From assembly GCF_000425785.1 (NCBI RefSeq), contig NZ_KE384452.1, positions 52,074 through 116,073 on the forward strand: a stretch of DNA of 64,000 bases, in the 5' to 3' direction. The translations under genes were made by a program, and so were the position numbers. Each line of letters starts with the position of its first letter. Position 1 is the first letter of the stretch. This stretch comes from Pseudomonas taiwanensis DSM 21245 (GTDB taxonomy: Bacteria > Pseudomonadota > Gammaproteobacteria > Pseudomonadales > Pseudomonadaceae). This document shows positions 16,673-26,044 of this stretch, piece after piece. The notes under the pieces were generated by a model. The model was not told where the DNA came from and did not search any database. It saw only the letters and a list, made by a program, of their open reading frames with translations.

Positions 16673-17170
16673 TCAAGCCTGTCCGTGGGCCTTGAGCTTG
16701 AGCTTGTCGGTATCGACTCGTACGAACACCGAATCAGCGGTCACTGTCAGCACATCGCCAGCCCAGACTTCACAGATCACGCGGCTCTTGCGTCCCACCT
16801 CGCCCTCTACACGCGCCTTGAGCAATAACTCCACGCCCATCGGGGTCGGCTTGAGGTAGGTGAGGTTGAGCGTGCCGGTGACGCAGTCGATGCGCGGCAA
16901 GCTGCCCGGCTCGCGACCTTCGGCACGGTAGTGATAGGCCATGGCGGTCCAGTTGGAATGGCAGTCGACCAGCATGGCCAACAGGCCACCGTAGACCAGG
17001 CCGGGCCAGCCGCTGAACGTGCTGTCAGGTGTGTGCCGGCACGACAGATGAATGCCATCGGCGTCCCAATGGCTTTGCACGTGCAGGCCGCTGGGGTGGG
17101 CGCAACCGCAGCCATAGCAGGTGCCGTCCGGCGCGGCCAGGGCTTGAAGGGAAAGGGTCTGGTCGTTCAT
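16673..17170 (-). CDS. Hot-dog fold thioesterase-like protein
   Basis: A 165-residue PaaI/4HBT-type hot-dog protein. The core helix and strand GWPGLVYGGLLAMLVDCHSNW and LNLTYLKPTPMGVELLLKARVE fit acyl-CoA thioesterases of this family. An N-terminal CYGCGCAHPSGL segment is a cysteine-rich feature seen in one subgroup. The start ATG 17170 is preceded by AGGAAGCG; upstream frame is non-coding. The gene lies between GST and the permease on the same strand with ~70-100 nt gaps, so independent promoters are possible. The substrate is unknown. Confidence 0.8.
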   Translation of the reverse strand: MNDQTLSLQALAAPDGTCYGCGCAHPSGLHVQSHWDADGIHLSCRHTPDSTFSGWPGLVYGGLLAMLVDCHSNWTAMAYHYRAEGREPGSLPRIDCVTGTLNLTYLKPTPMGVELLLKARVEGEVGRKSRVICEVWAGDVLTVTADSVFVRVDTDKLKLKAHGQA

Positions 17171-17277
17171 GCGCTTCCTGTGCTTGTTGGAATGGGAAGA
17201 AATGCCTGCCTCGATGGTAACGCTCGAATCTGTCAGCGCCAATCGCAAAACGGGGGCGCACCGCGCCCCCTGGAGGA

Positions 17278-18660
17278 TCACGCCGTCTGAGCGACTACCT
17301 TGCCCCGACGCTGGGTCAGCGACACCAGCAGGATGAACAGCGTCACCCCGGCAGTCATCAGCGTCTCGTAACGGTAGGCATCACTGAGCAGCATGTAGCC
17401 CAGGACCATGACGATGGTGCCGATCACCAGCCAGGTCAGCCATGGGAACAGCCACATCTTCAGTTCCAGCGGACGGCCTTCGCGCTCGGCACGGGCACGC
17501 ATGCGCAACTGCGAGACGGCGATCACCAGGTACACCAGCAAGGCGATGGCGCCCGTGGTGGACAACAGGAAGCCGAACACCTTGCCGGGGAATACATAGT
17601 TGACGAAGCAACCCGCAAAGCCAGCCAGGGTCGAGAGAATGACCGCAACGGTTGGAACACCCGAGCCGGAGACACGCTTGGTGATGCCAAGCGCCTGGCC
17701 ACGGGCCCCCAGGGAATACAGCATCCGTGACGCGGTGTAGAGGCCAGAGTTCATGCAGCTGGTCACGGCCACCAGTACCACTACGTCGACCAGTAGCTTG
17801 GCGCCCGGCACGTTGAGTACCTCCAGCACCCGCTGGAACGAACCCACTGCCTTCAGGCCCGGATCGTTCCAGGCGACCAGCGATACCACCAGGAAGATCG
17901 ACGCCAGGTAGAAGATTGCGATGCGGTAAACCACCAAGTTGGTGGCGCGTCGGATCTTGTCTTTCGGATTGGCCGTCTCGTCAGCTGCAATGGTGACGAT
18001 CTCGGCACCAAAGAACGAGAAGATGGTGATCAGCACGCCACCGAGCACAGTGCCGAAACCGTTGGGCATGAAGCCACCGTTGTCCCACAAGCGGCTGACA
18101 CCAGACACCTCGGCCAGCGGCCAGGCGCCGAATACGGCGAGGCTGCACACCACGATGAAGGCGATGATGGCAAGCACCTTGACCAGCGCGAACCAGTACT
18201 CGAAGGCGCCGAAGTTCTTCACGCTGATCAGGTTGGTGCCCGACAGCACGACCATGATCAGGAACGCGAACAGCCATGACGGCACGCCCGGGAAATAGGC
18301 ATGGAGAATATCCGCGCCGGCAATCGCCTCGACCGGGATGATCAGCACCCAGAACCACCAGTACAACCAGCCGATGGTGAAGCCCGCCCAAGGGCCGATG
18401 GCCTCGCCAGCATAGGTGGAAAACGAGCCGCTGTTAGGATTGGCGATGGCCATTTCACCCAGCATGCGCATCACCAGCAGCACCAGCAGGCCAGTCATGG
18501 CATAAGAAATGAGAATCGCCGGGCCAGCGGTGGCGATGGCATTGGAGGAACCGATGAACAGGCCTGCGCCGATGATGCCGGCAATGGAGATCATGGACAC
18601 CTGACGTGAGGTCAGGCCGTGCTGCAAGGAACGCTGTTTCTTGTTGTGTAGCGAAGCCAT
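17278..18660 (-). CDS. gabP: Amino acid permease of the APC family, GabP-like
   Basis: A 460-residue, ~12-helix transporter of the amino acid-polyamine-cation superfamily. The first helix has the substrate-binding signature SIAGIIGAGLFIGSSNAI; PNSGSFSTYAGEAIGPWAGF (helix 3 region) and GAEIVTIAADETANPKDKIR (after helix 6) place it in the AAT/GabP group of 4-aminobutyrate and related permeases. The start ATG 18660 gives MASLHNKKQRSLQHGL, a normal cytoplasmic N-terminus. It diverges from a class III aminotransferase gene, supporting uptake of an amino acid such as GABA, 5-aminovalerate or 2-aminoadipate. Exact substrate is inferred, so the symbol is tentative. Confidence 0.75.
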   Translation of the reverse strand: MASLHNKKQRSLQHGLTSRQVSMISIAGIIGAGLFIGSSNAIATAGPAILISYAMTGLLVLLVMRMLGEMAIANPNSGSFSTYAGEAIGPWAGFTIGWLYWWFWVLIIPVEAIAGADILHAYFPGVPSWLFAFLIMVVLSGTNLISVKNFGAFEYWFALVKVLAIIAFIVVCSLAVFGAWPLAEVSGVSRLWDNGGFMPNGFGTVLGGVLITIFSFFGAEIVTIAADETANPKDKIRRATNLVVYRIAIFYLASIFLVVSLVAWNDPGLKAVGSFQRVLEVLNVPGAKLLVDVVVLVAVTSCMNSGLYTASRMLYSLGARGQALGITKRVSGSGVPTVAVILSTLAGFAGCFVNYVFPGKVFGFLLSTTGAIALLVYLVIAVSQLRMRARAEREGRPLELKMWLFPWLTWLVIGTIVMVLGYMLLSDAYRYETLMTAGVTLFILLVSLTQRRGKVVAQTA

Positions 18661-19083
18661 GGAGAACCCTCGAATGGGTTGGCCGCCGCAAGGGCGGCTG
18701 AAAGTTGGAGCAGAATTCTGGTAAGTCCGTAGTGCTCGTTCTTGTTGTTGTGAAGGCGCCGGTAGCGGATATTTCCCTCCTCTTCGCACGACCGGTTGTC
18801 AACGTTGTTCCAGGCCAGTATCAATCCATCGGCGTGGGTCAACAAACGACCTTTTCGAAACACATGATTCCATTTGAGAATGAACTTCTGACGTTTCTGC
18901 TCGGTACCAGTCCACAGCGCCCAAACGGCAGATAGCACGATCCATTTCACCGTTGCCCTAAAGAGGCTAGCGAATCCGCCAGTTCACGAATCCATGGAAT
19001 GATCGCAATCCAATAATTCGTTTGCGGTCTCACACCTTTGCACGCTTGGATAGGGGGAAAATTGAACAAAGGTTTGCGTGCCC
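18661..19083. promoter_or_regulatory. Divergent intergenic region between permease and aminotransferase
   Basis: About 420 nt with no convincing gene. It must hold promoters for both divergent genes. I could not pick clear -35/-10 pairs or a sigma-54 site. Short frames here lack ribosome sites and family character. Confidence 0.4.
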
Positions 19084-20334
19084 ATGCCTCAGGAAAGTAT
19101 CAGCCAGTCCATTGCCATCGTTCATCCGATCACACTTTCCCATGGCCGCAATGCGGAAGTTTGGGACACGGACGGCAAACGTTATATCGACTTCGTCGGC
19201 GGTATCGGCGTACTCAACCTGGGCCACTGCAACCCGGCCGTGGTCGAGGCGATTCAAGCGCAGGCCGCGCGCCTGACCCACTATGCCTTCAACGCCGCCC
19301 CCCATGGGCCGTACCTGGCGCTGATGGAGCGCCTGAGCCAGTTCGTACCCGTCAGCTACCCATTGGCCGGCATGCTCACCAACAGTGGCGCGGAAGCGGC
19401 GGAGAACGCCCTCAAGGTCGCCCGCGGTGCCACAGGCAAGCGCGCCATCATCGCCTTCGACGGCGGCTTCCACGGTCGCACCCTGGCAACCCTTAACCTC
19501 AACGGCAAGGTCGCCCCTTACAAGCAACGGGTAGGTGAGCTGCCCGGCCCGGTTTATCACCTGCCCTACCCCAGCGTCGACACCGGCGTGACCTGCGAGC
19601 AGGCACTCAAGGCCATGGACCGCCTGTTCAGTGTCGAACTGGCGGTCGAAGACGTGGCTGCATTCATTTTCGAGCCGGTTCAGGGTGAAGGCGGCTTCCT
19701 CGCCCTCGACCCCGGATTCGCCCAGGCCTTGCGGCGCTTCTGCGACGAACGGGGGATCTTGATCATCATCGACGAAATTCAGTCAGGCTTCGGTCGCACC
19801 GGCCAGCGCTTTGCCTTCCCGCGACTAGGGATGGAGCCAGACCTGCTGCTGCTGGCCAAGAGCATCGCCGGCGGCATGCCGCTGGGCGCGGTGGTCGGAC
19901 GGCAGGACCTGATGGCGGCCTTACCCAAAGGTGGCCTGGGCGGCACCTACTCGGGCAACCCGATTGCCTGTGCGGCGGCCCTGGCCAGCCTGGCGCAGAT
20001 GACCGACGAGAACATCGCCACCTGGGGCGAGCGTCAGGAACAGGCCATCGTTCGTCGATTCGAGAAGTGGAAGGCGGCAGGTCTGGGTGGGTGCATCGGC
20101 CGCCTGACCGGCGTGGGCGCCATGCGCGGGATCGAATGCGTCGATTCCGACGGCAACCCTGCGCCAACCCGGCTGGCCAAAGTGATCGAAGCAGCCCGGG
20201 CCAAAGGCCTGCTGCTGATGCCCAGCGGCAAGGCGCGGCACATCATTCGCTTGCTGGCACCATTGACCATCGAGGCCGAAGTGCTCGAGGAAGGACTGGA
20301 TATCCTCGAGCAGTGCCTGGCCGAGTTGGCCTGA
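19084..20334 (+). CDS. Class III PLP-dependent aminotransferase (GABA / 2-aminoadipate type)
   Basis: A 416-residue fold-type I aminotransferase transferring an amino group from an omega- or alpha-amino acid to 2-oxoglutarate. Class III features are seen: TNSGAEAAENALKVAR for phosphate binding, AFDGGFHGRTLATLNL, the aspartate-bearing IIIDEIQSGFGRTG, and the Schiff-base lysine in LLLLAKSIAGGMPLGAV. It very closely resembles, from memory, P. putida PP_4108, annotated as GABA aminotransferase and reported to act on 2-aminoadipate in lysine catabolism. I use ATG 19084; GTG 19078 adds two residues and sits closer to AAAGG. The divergent permease supports a catabolic role. Confidence 0.85.
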   Translation: MPQESISQSIAIVHPITLSHGRNAEVWDTDGKRYIDFVGGIGVLNLGHCNPAVVEAIQAQAARLTHYAFNAAPHGPYLALMERLSQFVPVSYPLAGMLTNSGAEAAENALKVARGATGKRAIIAFDGGFHGRTLATLNLNGKVAPYKQRVGELPGPVYHLPYPSVDTGVTCEQALKAMDRLFSVELAVEDVAAFIFEPVQGEGGFLALDPGFAQALRRFCDERGILIIIDEIQSGFGRTGQRFAFPRLGMEPDLLLLAKSIAGGMPLGAVVGRQDLMAALPKGGLGGTYSGNPIACAAALASLAQMTDENIATWGERQEQAIVRRFEKWKAAGLGGCIGRLTGVGAMRGIECVDSDGNPAPTRLAKVIEAARAKGLLLMPSGKARHIIRLLAPLTIEAEVLEEGLDILEQCLAELA

Positions 20335-20337
20335 GGC

Positions 20338-20640
20338 TTACAAGCCCAGTTCAGCGGGGGTCAGCATGTCCGACTCGAAGGCGATCCAGCCGCCTTCGAG
20401 CTCGGCATGGCCGTTGACGATAGGGCCATAGTAGGTCAGGCCATTCTCCAGGGTCACGCAAATATGCGTGGCCGATTTTTCCGGGGCCGCGAGCGTACCG
20501 ACGAAATGCACCTTCTTCAGCACTTCGGTCACGGCTTCGAGACCGACACGCATGTTGGGGTTTTCCGACGCCTCGACGTCACCGCCACGATCTTCGGCGC
20601 TGACAGTGATGGTGGCGATGTACGGGTACTTGTTGCTCAA
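20338..20640 (-). CDS. Conserved-looking small protein, unknown function
   Basis: A 100-residue acidic protein without signal peptide or membrane helix. The pattern (YPYIATITVSAEDRG, NMRVGLEAVTEVLKKVHFVGTL, ICVTLENGLTYYGPIVNG) suggests an alpha/beta fold. I do not recognise a family. Its codon use matches neighbouring genes, which supports it being real. It is convergent with the aminotransferase, the two stops separated by 3 nt. Confidence 0.65.
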   Translation of the reverse strand: MSNKYPYIATITVSAEDRGGDVEASENPNMRVGLEAVTEVLKKVHFVGTLAAPEKSATHICVTLENGLTYYGPIVNGHAELEGGWIAFESDMLTPAELGL

Positions 20641-20847
20641 ACGGGGTTACCTCGATTGATGGATGTAGGCGGGCGCGTAGAGTACGGTAGCCGTTACCGG
20701 TTGTCTCTACTGCCCGACTTCAGCACGATCTGCGGTCCAGGCGGGAACCGCTTGCCAGCGACTAGGCCAGACCTGCAACAGGTGATCTGAAGGCCCCGAT
20801 CTGTTAGGGTGCCCGCCGATACATGCCCCACCACCCGAGGATTTAGC

Positions 20848-21273
20848 GTGAGCGCCGAACACCCCCTGATCGCCGACCTGTTCGAGGTCGACAAACGCCT
20901 GACCCTCAAGCCCGTCGTGGACTTCAACAGCTACCTGCGCAATGCTTTCGGCGAGGGCTCGTGCCGCTGCCATCGCTGCTCCGAGGGCAACGACCCAAGC
21001 ACCTATAGCCACCAGCACACGTTCACCCTCGAAGGCCGCCAACTGCATCGCCGCTTCGCCAGTACCGCGGGCAGTGACGTGCTTCAAGTGCTGAAGAAAG
21101 CCTGGCTGTCCTACACCAAGGCCGACCTGCCCCCCATCGGCGTGCTGGATCTGACCACGCTCAAGACCTTCACCGAGCCCAGCCTGCACGCCCGCCTGCT
21201 GGCCCTGCTGCCTGCCAGCGGCCTGGCCCGGGAAGTCGACGGCCAGTGGATGCTGCAAGCCCAGGCCGATTGA
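20848..21273 (+). CDS. Unknown protein with a Cys-rich CRCHRC motif
   Basis: A 141-residue soluble protein. GTG 20848 is chosen because GAGGA precedes it by 6 nt; an upstream in-frame ATG at 20809 has no ribosome site. Near residues 31-39 it has GSCRCHRCSEG followed by YSHQHTF, a cluster of Cys and His that could bind a metal. The second half looks helical and ends near GREVDGQW-like text. I cannot assign a family. It lies 73 nt before fusA2 and might be cotranscribed. Confidence 0.65.
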   Translation: MSAEHPLIADLFEVDKRLTLKPVVDFNSYLRNAFGEGSCRCHRCSEGNDPSTYSHQHTFTLEGRQLHRRFASTAGSDVLQVLKKAWLSYTKADLPPIGVLDLTTLKTFTEPSLHARLLALLPASGLAREVDGQWMLQAQAD

Positions 21274-21346
21274 TGGCCCGGCGGTAAAGCAGGATTCTTC
21301 CGGTCTGCTACCTTGGGAGAATCCGCCCATCCGCAGGTAGTCCGTC

Positions 21347-23461
21347 ATGGCCCGTACAACGCCCATCGAGCTGTACCGCAACATCGGCATCGTCGCCCAC
21401 GTGGATGCCGGCAAGACCACCACCACCGAACGCATCCTGTTCTACACCGGGGTCAACCACAAGATGGGCGAGGTGCATGACGGCGCCGCCACCATGGACT
21501 GGATGGCCCAGGAACAAGAGCGCGGCATCACCATTACCTCGGCTGCCACCACCGCCTTCTGGCAGGGGTCGACCAAGCAGTTCGCCCACAAGTACCGCTT
21601 CAATATCATCGACACCCCCGGCCACGTCGACTTCACCATCGAAGTCGAGCGCTCGCTGCGCGTGCTCGATGGCGCGGTCGTGGTATTCAGCGGCGCCGAT
21701 GGCGTCGAGCCACAGTCCGAGACGGTGTGGCGCCAGGCCAACAAGTACCATGTCCCACGCCTGGCCTACATCAACAAGATGGACCGACAGGGCGCCGACT
21801 TCCTGCGCGTGGTCAAGCAGATCGACCAGCGCCTGGGCCACCACCCGGTACCCATTCAGCTGGCCATCGGTGCTGAGGAAAACTTCATCGGCCAGGTCGA
21901 CCTGGTGAAAATGAAGGCCATCTACTGGAACGAAGCCGACCAAGGCACCAGCTATCGCGAAGAGGAGATTCCGTCAGAACTCCTGCCCTTGGCCAACGAG
22001 TGGCGGGCACGCATGGTCGAAGCGGCGGCCGAGGCGGATGACGAGCTGACCATGAAGTTTCTCGAAGGCGAAGAGCTGACCACCGAAGAAATCAAGGCCG
22101 GCCTGCGCAAGCGCACGCTGAACAACGAGATCGTCCCGACCATCCTGGGTTCATCGTTCAAGAACAAGGGGGTACCGCTGATGCTCGATGCGGTCATCGA
22201 CTACCTGCCCGCCCCCTCGGAAATCCCGGCGATCAAGGGCACCGATCCGAACGATGAGGAGAAGCACCTGGAACGCCATGCCGATGACAACGAACCGTTC
22301 TCGGCCCTGGCCTTCAAGATTGCCACCGACCCCTTCGTCGGCACCCTGACCTTCGCCCGGGTATATTCCGGCGTGCTCAGTTCAGGCAATGCAGTGCTCA
22401 ACTCGGTCAAAGGCAAGAAAGAAAGGATCGGCCGCATGGTGCAGATGCACGCCAACCAACGCGCCGAGATCAAGGACGTCTGCGCCGGTGATATCGCGGC
22501 ACTGATCGGTATGAAGGACGTCACCACCGGCGACACCCTGTGCGACATGGACAAGCCGATCATCCTTGAACGCATGGACTTCCCAGACCCGGTGATTTCC
22601 GTGGCCGTCGAGCCCAAGACCAAGGCCGACCAGGAAAAGATGGGCATCGCCCTCGGCAAACTGGCCCAGGAAGACCCTTCGTTCCGGGTCAAAACCGACG
22701 AAGAAACCGGCCAGACCATCATTTCCGGCATGGGCGAGCTGCACCTGGACATCATCGTGGACCGCATGCGCCGCGAGTTCAACGTCGAAGCCAACATCGG
22801 CAAGCCGCAGGTGGCTTACCGCGAGAAAATCCGCAATACCTGCGAGATCGAAGGCCGCTTCGTGCGCCAGTCCGGTGGGCGTGGCCAGTACGGCCATTGC
22901 TGGATCCGCTTTGCCCCAGGCGAAGAGGGCAAGGAAGGCCTCGAGTTCGTCAATGAAATCGTTGGCGGCGTGGTACCCCGTGAATACATCCCTGCCATCC
23001 AGAAAGGCATCGAGGAGCAGATGAAGAACGGTGTACTGGCCGGATACCCGCTGATCAACCTCAAGGCTGCGGTATTCGACGGCTCATACCACGACGTCGA
23101 CTCCAACGAGATGGCCTACAAGATCGCCGCGTCCATGGCTACCAAGCAGTTGTCGCACAAAGGCGGCGCGGTACTGCTGGAGCCGGTGATGAAGGTCGAG
23201 GTGGTTACGCCCGAGGAGTACCAGGGCGACATTCTGGGTGACTTGAGCCGGCGCCGTGGAATGATCCAGGACGGCGACGAGACCCCTGCGGGCAAGGTCA
23301 TACGGGCGGAAGTGCCTTTGGGCGAGATGTTCGGCTATGCCACCTCGATGCGCTCGATGACCCAGGGGCGGGCCAGTTTTTCGATGGAGTTCACCCGATA
23401 TGCCGAGGCACCGGCGAGTATTGCCGATGGCATAGTGAAGAAGAGCCGCGGGGACTCCTGA
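21347..23461 (+). CDS. fusA2: Elongation factor G, second copy type (FusA2/FusB)
   Basis: A 704-residue translational GTPase. The G1 motif AHVDAGKTTTTERIL, switch II DTPGHVDFT, and NKMDR (G4) are intact, followed by EF-G domains II-V, including the domain IV-type YREKIRNTCEIEGRFVRQSGGRGQYGH and the C-terminal PLGEMFGYATSMRSMTQGRAS. It translocates tRNA-mRNA on the ribosome. It is not in a rpsL-rpsG-tufA operon, the usual place of the main fusA, so it is the paralogous copy found in pseudomonads. No truncation is seen. Confidence 0.92.
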   Translation: MARTTPIELYRNIGIVAHVDAGKTTTTERILFYTGVNHKMGEVHDGAATMDWMAQEQERGITITSAATTAFWQGSTKQFAHKYRFNIIDTPGHVDFTIEVERSLRVLDGAVVVFSGADGVEPQSETVWRQANKYHVPRLAYINKMDRQGADFLRVVKQIDQRLGHHPVPIQLAIGAEENFIGQVDLVKMKAIYWNEADQGTSYREEEIPSELLPLANEWRARMVEAAAEADDELTMKFLEGEELTTEEIKAGLRKRTLNNEIVPTILGSSFKNKGVPLMLDAVIDYLPAPSEIPAIKGTDPNDEEKHLERHADDNEPFSALAFKIATDPFVGTLTFARVYSGVLSSGNAVLNSVKGKKERIGRMVQMHANQRAEIKDVCAGDIAALIGMKDVTTGDTLCDMDKPIILERMDFPDPVISVAVEPKTKADQEKMGIALGKLAQEDPSFRVKTDEETGQTIISGMGELHLDIIVDRMRREFNVEANIGKPQVAYREKIRNTCEIEGRFVRQSGGRGQYGHCWIRFAPGEEGKEGLEFVNEIVGGVVPREYIPAIQKGIEEQMKNGVLAGYPLINLKAAVFDGSYHDVDSNEMAYKIAASMATKQLSHKGGAVLLEPVMKVEVVTPEEYQGDILGDLSRRRGMIQDGDETPAGKVIRAEVPLGEMFGYATSMRSMTQGRASFSMEFTRYAEAPASIADGIVKKSRGDS

Positions 23462-23519
23462 GCCGCCGTCTCATTGCCGGGGCAGCCCAGGCAATTCGTG
23501 TGTCGTTGCTCCAACCCAG

Positions 23520-23539
23520 GGGCCGCGTTGCGGCCCTTT
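23520..23539. terminator. Intrinsic terminator between convergent fusA2 and sulP genes
   Basis: GGGCCGC-gtt-GCGGCCC followed by TTT. The strong GC stem lies midway between two convergent stop codons (23461 and 23573) and probably ends fusA2. Confidence 0.7.
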
Positions 23540-23572
23540 GGCGGCGCCAGGCCGCTCTCACGGGTTGGGCCG

Positions 23573-25015
23573 TCAGTCCTGCTCCCCAGCCCGTTTCAGC
23601 AGCTTCTTGCAACGCTCGGAAAGATGCACCACCCGCAGTTGCTTGCCCGCCTTGGCATAGCGCTCGCGCAAGGTCTTCAACGCTGCGACCGCCGAGTAGT
23701 CGACGAAGCTCAGGTGCTGGCAGTCCAGGGTCACCTTGGCCGGGTCATTGGCCGGGTCGAACTGGTTGAGGAACGGCGTGGTGGAGGCGAAGAACAACGT
23801 GCCGTGCACCTGATAGCGCTTGCCGCCCTCTCCGTCGTCATGGCTGTCGGCATACAGCTCCCGCGCATGTTGCCAGGCGAAATTGACTGCCGCGATCACG
23901 ATGCCGAACAACACTGCCATGGCCAGGTCCGTGAGCACAGTGACCACCGTCACCGCAATGATCGCCAGGACATCGCTCACCGGCACCTTGTTCAGCACCC
24001 GCAACGATGCCCAGGCGAAGGTCTGCTGGGCCACCACGAACATCACCCCGACCAGCGCCGCCAGCGGAATCCGTTCGATCAGAGGCGACAGGAACAGCAC
24101 GAACAACAGGATCATGCCACCCGCCACGACGCCGGACAGTCGGCCACGGCCGTTGGAACTCAAATTGATCACCGTCTGCCCGATCATCGCGCAACCGCCC
24201 ATGCCACCGCACAACCCGGAAACCATGTTGGCCGCGCCCAGGGCCACGCACTCCCGATCCGGGAAACCACGGCTCTCGGTGATTTCGTCGGTGAGGTTCA
24301 GCGTCAGCAGGGTTTCCAGCAGGCCAACCATGGCCATCAGCACGGCATAGGGGGCGACGATCTCCAGGGTGTCCAGGTTCCACGGTACATCTGGCAGGGC
24401 CAACTGCGGCAGGCCACCTGCAATGTGCGCCATGTCGCCGAGGGTGCGGGTGGGAAGATCGAGCAGGTACACCAGCAAGCCGACACCGAGAATCGCAACC
24501 AGCGCCGGCGGCACGGCGCGGGTCAACCTGGGCAAGACGTAAACCACCAGCATGGTCAGCGCCACCAGGCCGATCATCAGGTACAGCGGTGCGCCAGCGA
24601 GCCAATGTTCGCCCTGCTTGAAGTGCTCGAGCTGCGCCAGGGCGATGACGATCGCCAGACCGTTCACGAAGCCCAGCATTACCGGATAGGGCACCAGGCG
24701 TACCAGCTTGCCCAGACGCAGCGCGCCGAACAGGATCATCACCACCCCACCGAGCAGCACGGTGGCCAGCAGGTATTGCACACCATGCTGTACCACCAGG
24801 GCGACGATCACCACGGCCATCGAACCCGCTGCGCCGGAAATCATGCCAGGACGGCCACCGAACAGCGCCGTCAGGGTGCAGATGATGAAAGCACCGTACA
24901 GCCCCATCAGCGGATTGAGGTGGGCCACCAGGGCAAAGGCGATGCACTCGGGCACCAGGGCAAAAGAGGTGGTCAGGCCGGCGAGTATGTCGGCGCGGAG
25001 TCGAGCGGGCTTCAT
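23573..25015 (-). CDS. SulP family anion transporter with C-terminal STAS domain
   Basis: A 480-residue SLC26/SulP permease with about ten to twelve membrane segments followed by a STAS domain. The N-terminal core LRADILAGLTTSFALVPECIAFALV and GLYGAFIICTLTALFGGRPGMISGAAGSM are family signatures. The C-terminal STAS (VTLDCQHLSFVDYSAVAALKTL, about 410-470) has the expected beta-alpha pattern. Such proteins carry sulfate, bicarbonate, dicarboxylates or other anions; the substrate here is unknown. The start ATG 25015 follows a Gly-rich untranslated region; a 12-residue N-terminal extension reading into promoter sequence is unlikely. Confidence 0.88.
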   Translation of the reverse strand: MKPARLRADILAGLTTSFALVPECIAFALVAHLNPLMGLYGAFIICTLTALFGGRPGMISGAAGSMAVVIVALVVQHGVQYLLATVLLGGVVMILFGALRLGKLVRLVPYPVMLGFVNGLAIVIALAQLEHFKQGEHWLAGAPLYLMIGLVALTMLVVYVLPRLTRAVPPALVAILGVGLLVYLLDLPTRTLGDMAHIAGGLPQLALPDVPWNLDTLEIVAPYAVLMAMVGLLETLLTLNLTDEITESRGFPDRECVALGAANMVSGLCGGMGGCAMIGQTVINLSSNGRGRLSGVVAGGMILLFVLFLSPLIERIPLAALVGVMFVVAQQTFAWASLRVLNKVPVSDVLAIIAVTVVTVLTDLAMAVLFGIVIAAVNFAWQHARELYADSHDDGEGGKRYQVHGTLFFASTTPFLNQFDPANDPAKVTLDCQHLSFVDYSAVAALKTLRERYAKAGKQLRVVHLSERCKKLLKRAGEQD

Positions 25016-25180
25016 GGCAATCCTACGGCGGTGCCCTTGAGGGCGATGCAAAACACAAGGAGCGCGATGTTACGGAATTTGTCCTACAGCAGCCACCACC
25101 ACGCAGAACCTGTGACCCAGACCCGGCACAACGCGAACAAATTTGCCATCATGAACATTCCACCCGCGGAGATCATGGAC

Positions 25181-25915
25181 ATGCCGCTACGCCCCCTCAT
25201 TACCTCCTTGCTGATGGCCGCAAGCTTCACCACCCAGGCCGCCACCGAAGTGCTGCCGCTGCAGCATCGCAGCAGCGCCGAACTCCTGCCCACTGCCCAG
25301 TCCTTTCTCGGCAGGGACGGCACGGTCAGCGCCTTCGAGAACAAGCTGATCGTCAACGCCAGCCCCGAGCGCATCGACGACCTGCGCTCGCTGCTGCAGC
25401 AGCTGGACACAGCGCCCAAGCGCCTGCTGATCAGCGTCGACAACACCGACCACAACTTCCAGGACAACCATGGCAACGCCCGAATCATCCAGTACGGCAC
25501 CGCCAACCGTGAGGGTGGCATGCAGCAGATCCAGGCCAGCGAAGGCAAGGCCGCGCTGATCCAGATCGGCCAGAGCATACCGGTGACCAGCACCAGCACC
25601 GATGGTTACGGCGGCTTCCAGAGCAACACTGAATACCGCAACGTCACCCAAGGTTTCTACGTGACGCCAAGCGTGAGCGGCGACACGGTTCGTCTGCAAA
25701 TCAGCACCAATAATGACCGCATCAGCCAGGAACGCGCCGATGTAGTGAAAGTTCAAAGCACCGACACGACAGTCACTGGCAAGCTCGGAGAGTGGATCAC
25801 ACTGGCGGGCTTCAACCAGGACAGCCAGTCCGAACGCAACCCGTCAACCCTCACTTACAGCACCCAGCGCGGCGAAAACATGACTTTGCGTGTCAAAGTC
25901 GACCTTCTGGACTGA
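25181..25915 (+). CDS. Orphan mini-secretin-like periplasmic protein
   Basis: A 244-residue protein with a signal peptide (MPLRPLITSLLMAASFTTQA). After cleavage comes a secretin N1-type domain (TEVLPLQHRSSAELLPTAQ ... NKLIVNASPERIDDLRSLLQQLD, about 20-85), which normally packs into secretin rings. The rest (about 95-244) resembles the start of the secretin C domain: ALIQIGQSIPV, FYVTPSVSGDTVRLQIS and GEWITLAGF match 'xxLxxGxxxPV' and late beta-barrel text. It is far too short for a complete T2SS/T4P secretin and no secretion genes surround it. ATG 25181 is preferred because GGAG lies 9 nt upstream. Confidence 0.7.
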   Translation: MPLRPLITSLLMAASFTTQAATEVLPLQHRSSAELLPTAQSFLGRDGTVSAFENKLIVNASPERIDDLRSLLQQLDTAPKRLLISVDNTDHNFQDNHGNARIIQYGTANREGGMQQIQASEGKAALIQIGQSIPVTSTSTDGYGGFQSNTEYRNVTQGFYVTPSVSGDTVRLQISTNNDRISQERADVVKVQSTDTTVTGKLGEWITLAGFNQDSQSERNPSTLTYSTQRGENMTLRVKVDLLD

Positions 25916-25927
25916 TCCCAGGCAAAT

Positions 25928-25950
25928 CAAGGCCTCGACCAAAGGCCTTG
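25928..25950. terminator. Inverted repeat after the mini-secretin gene
   Basis: CAAGGCC (25928-25934) and GGCCTTG (25944-25950) form a 7-bp stem 12 nt after the stop codon. No T run follows, so termination is only likely, not certain. Confidence 0.45.
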
Positions 25951-26014
25951 AAACTGACCAGCAAGTCGCATTAGACCAAAGATGTAGTAAGTGGAAAAAA
26001 GCACTACAAAACAT

Positions 26015-26044
26015 TTGACAGGCACTTTTTCCCAAGGGCATGAT
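26015..26044 (+). promoter_or_regulatory. Possible aceA sigma-70 promoter
   Basis: A consensus TTGACA (26015-26020) is followed after 18 nt by CATGAT (26039-26044), in an AT-rich patch between two GC-rich zones. If used, the transcript leader before aceA is about 360 nt. Only the -35 is strong. Confidence 0.4.

Noticed and set aside
18661..19083. Sigma-54 promoter for the permease or aminotransferase
   Set aside because: No TGGCAC-N5-TTGC-like pair was found in the divergent region.
23474..25180. Long 5' extension of the mini-secretin frame
   Set aside because: It runs antisense through the sulP gene and lacks coding character; a proper signal peptide begins at 25181.
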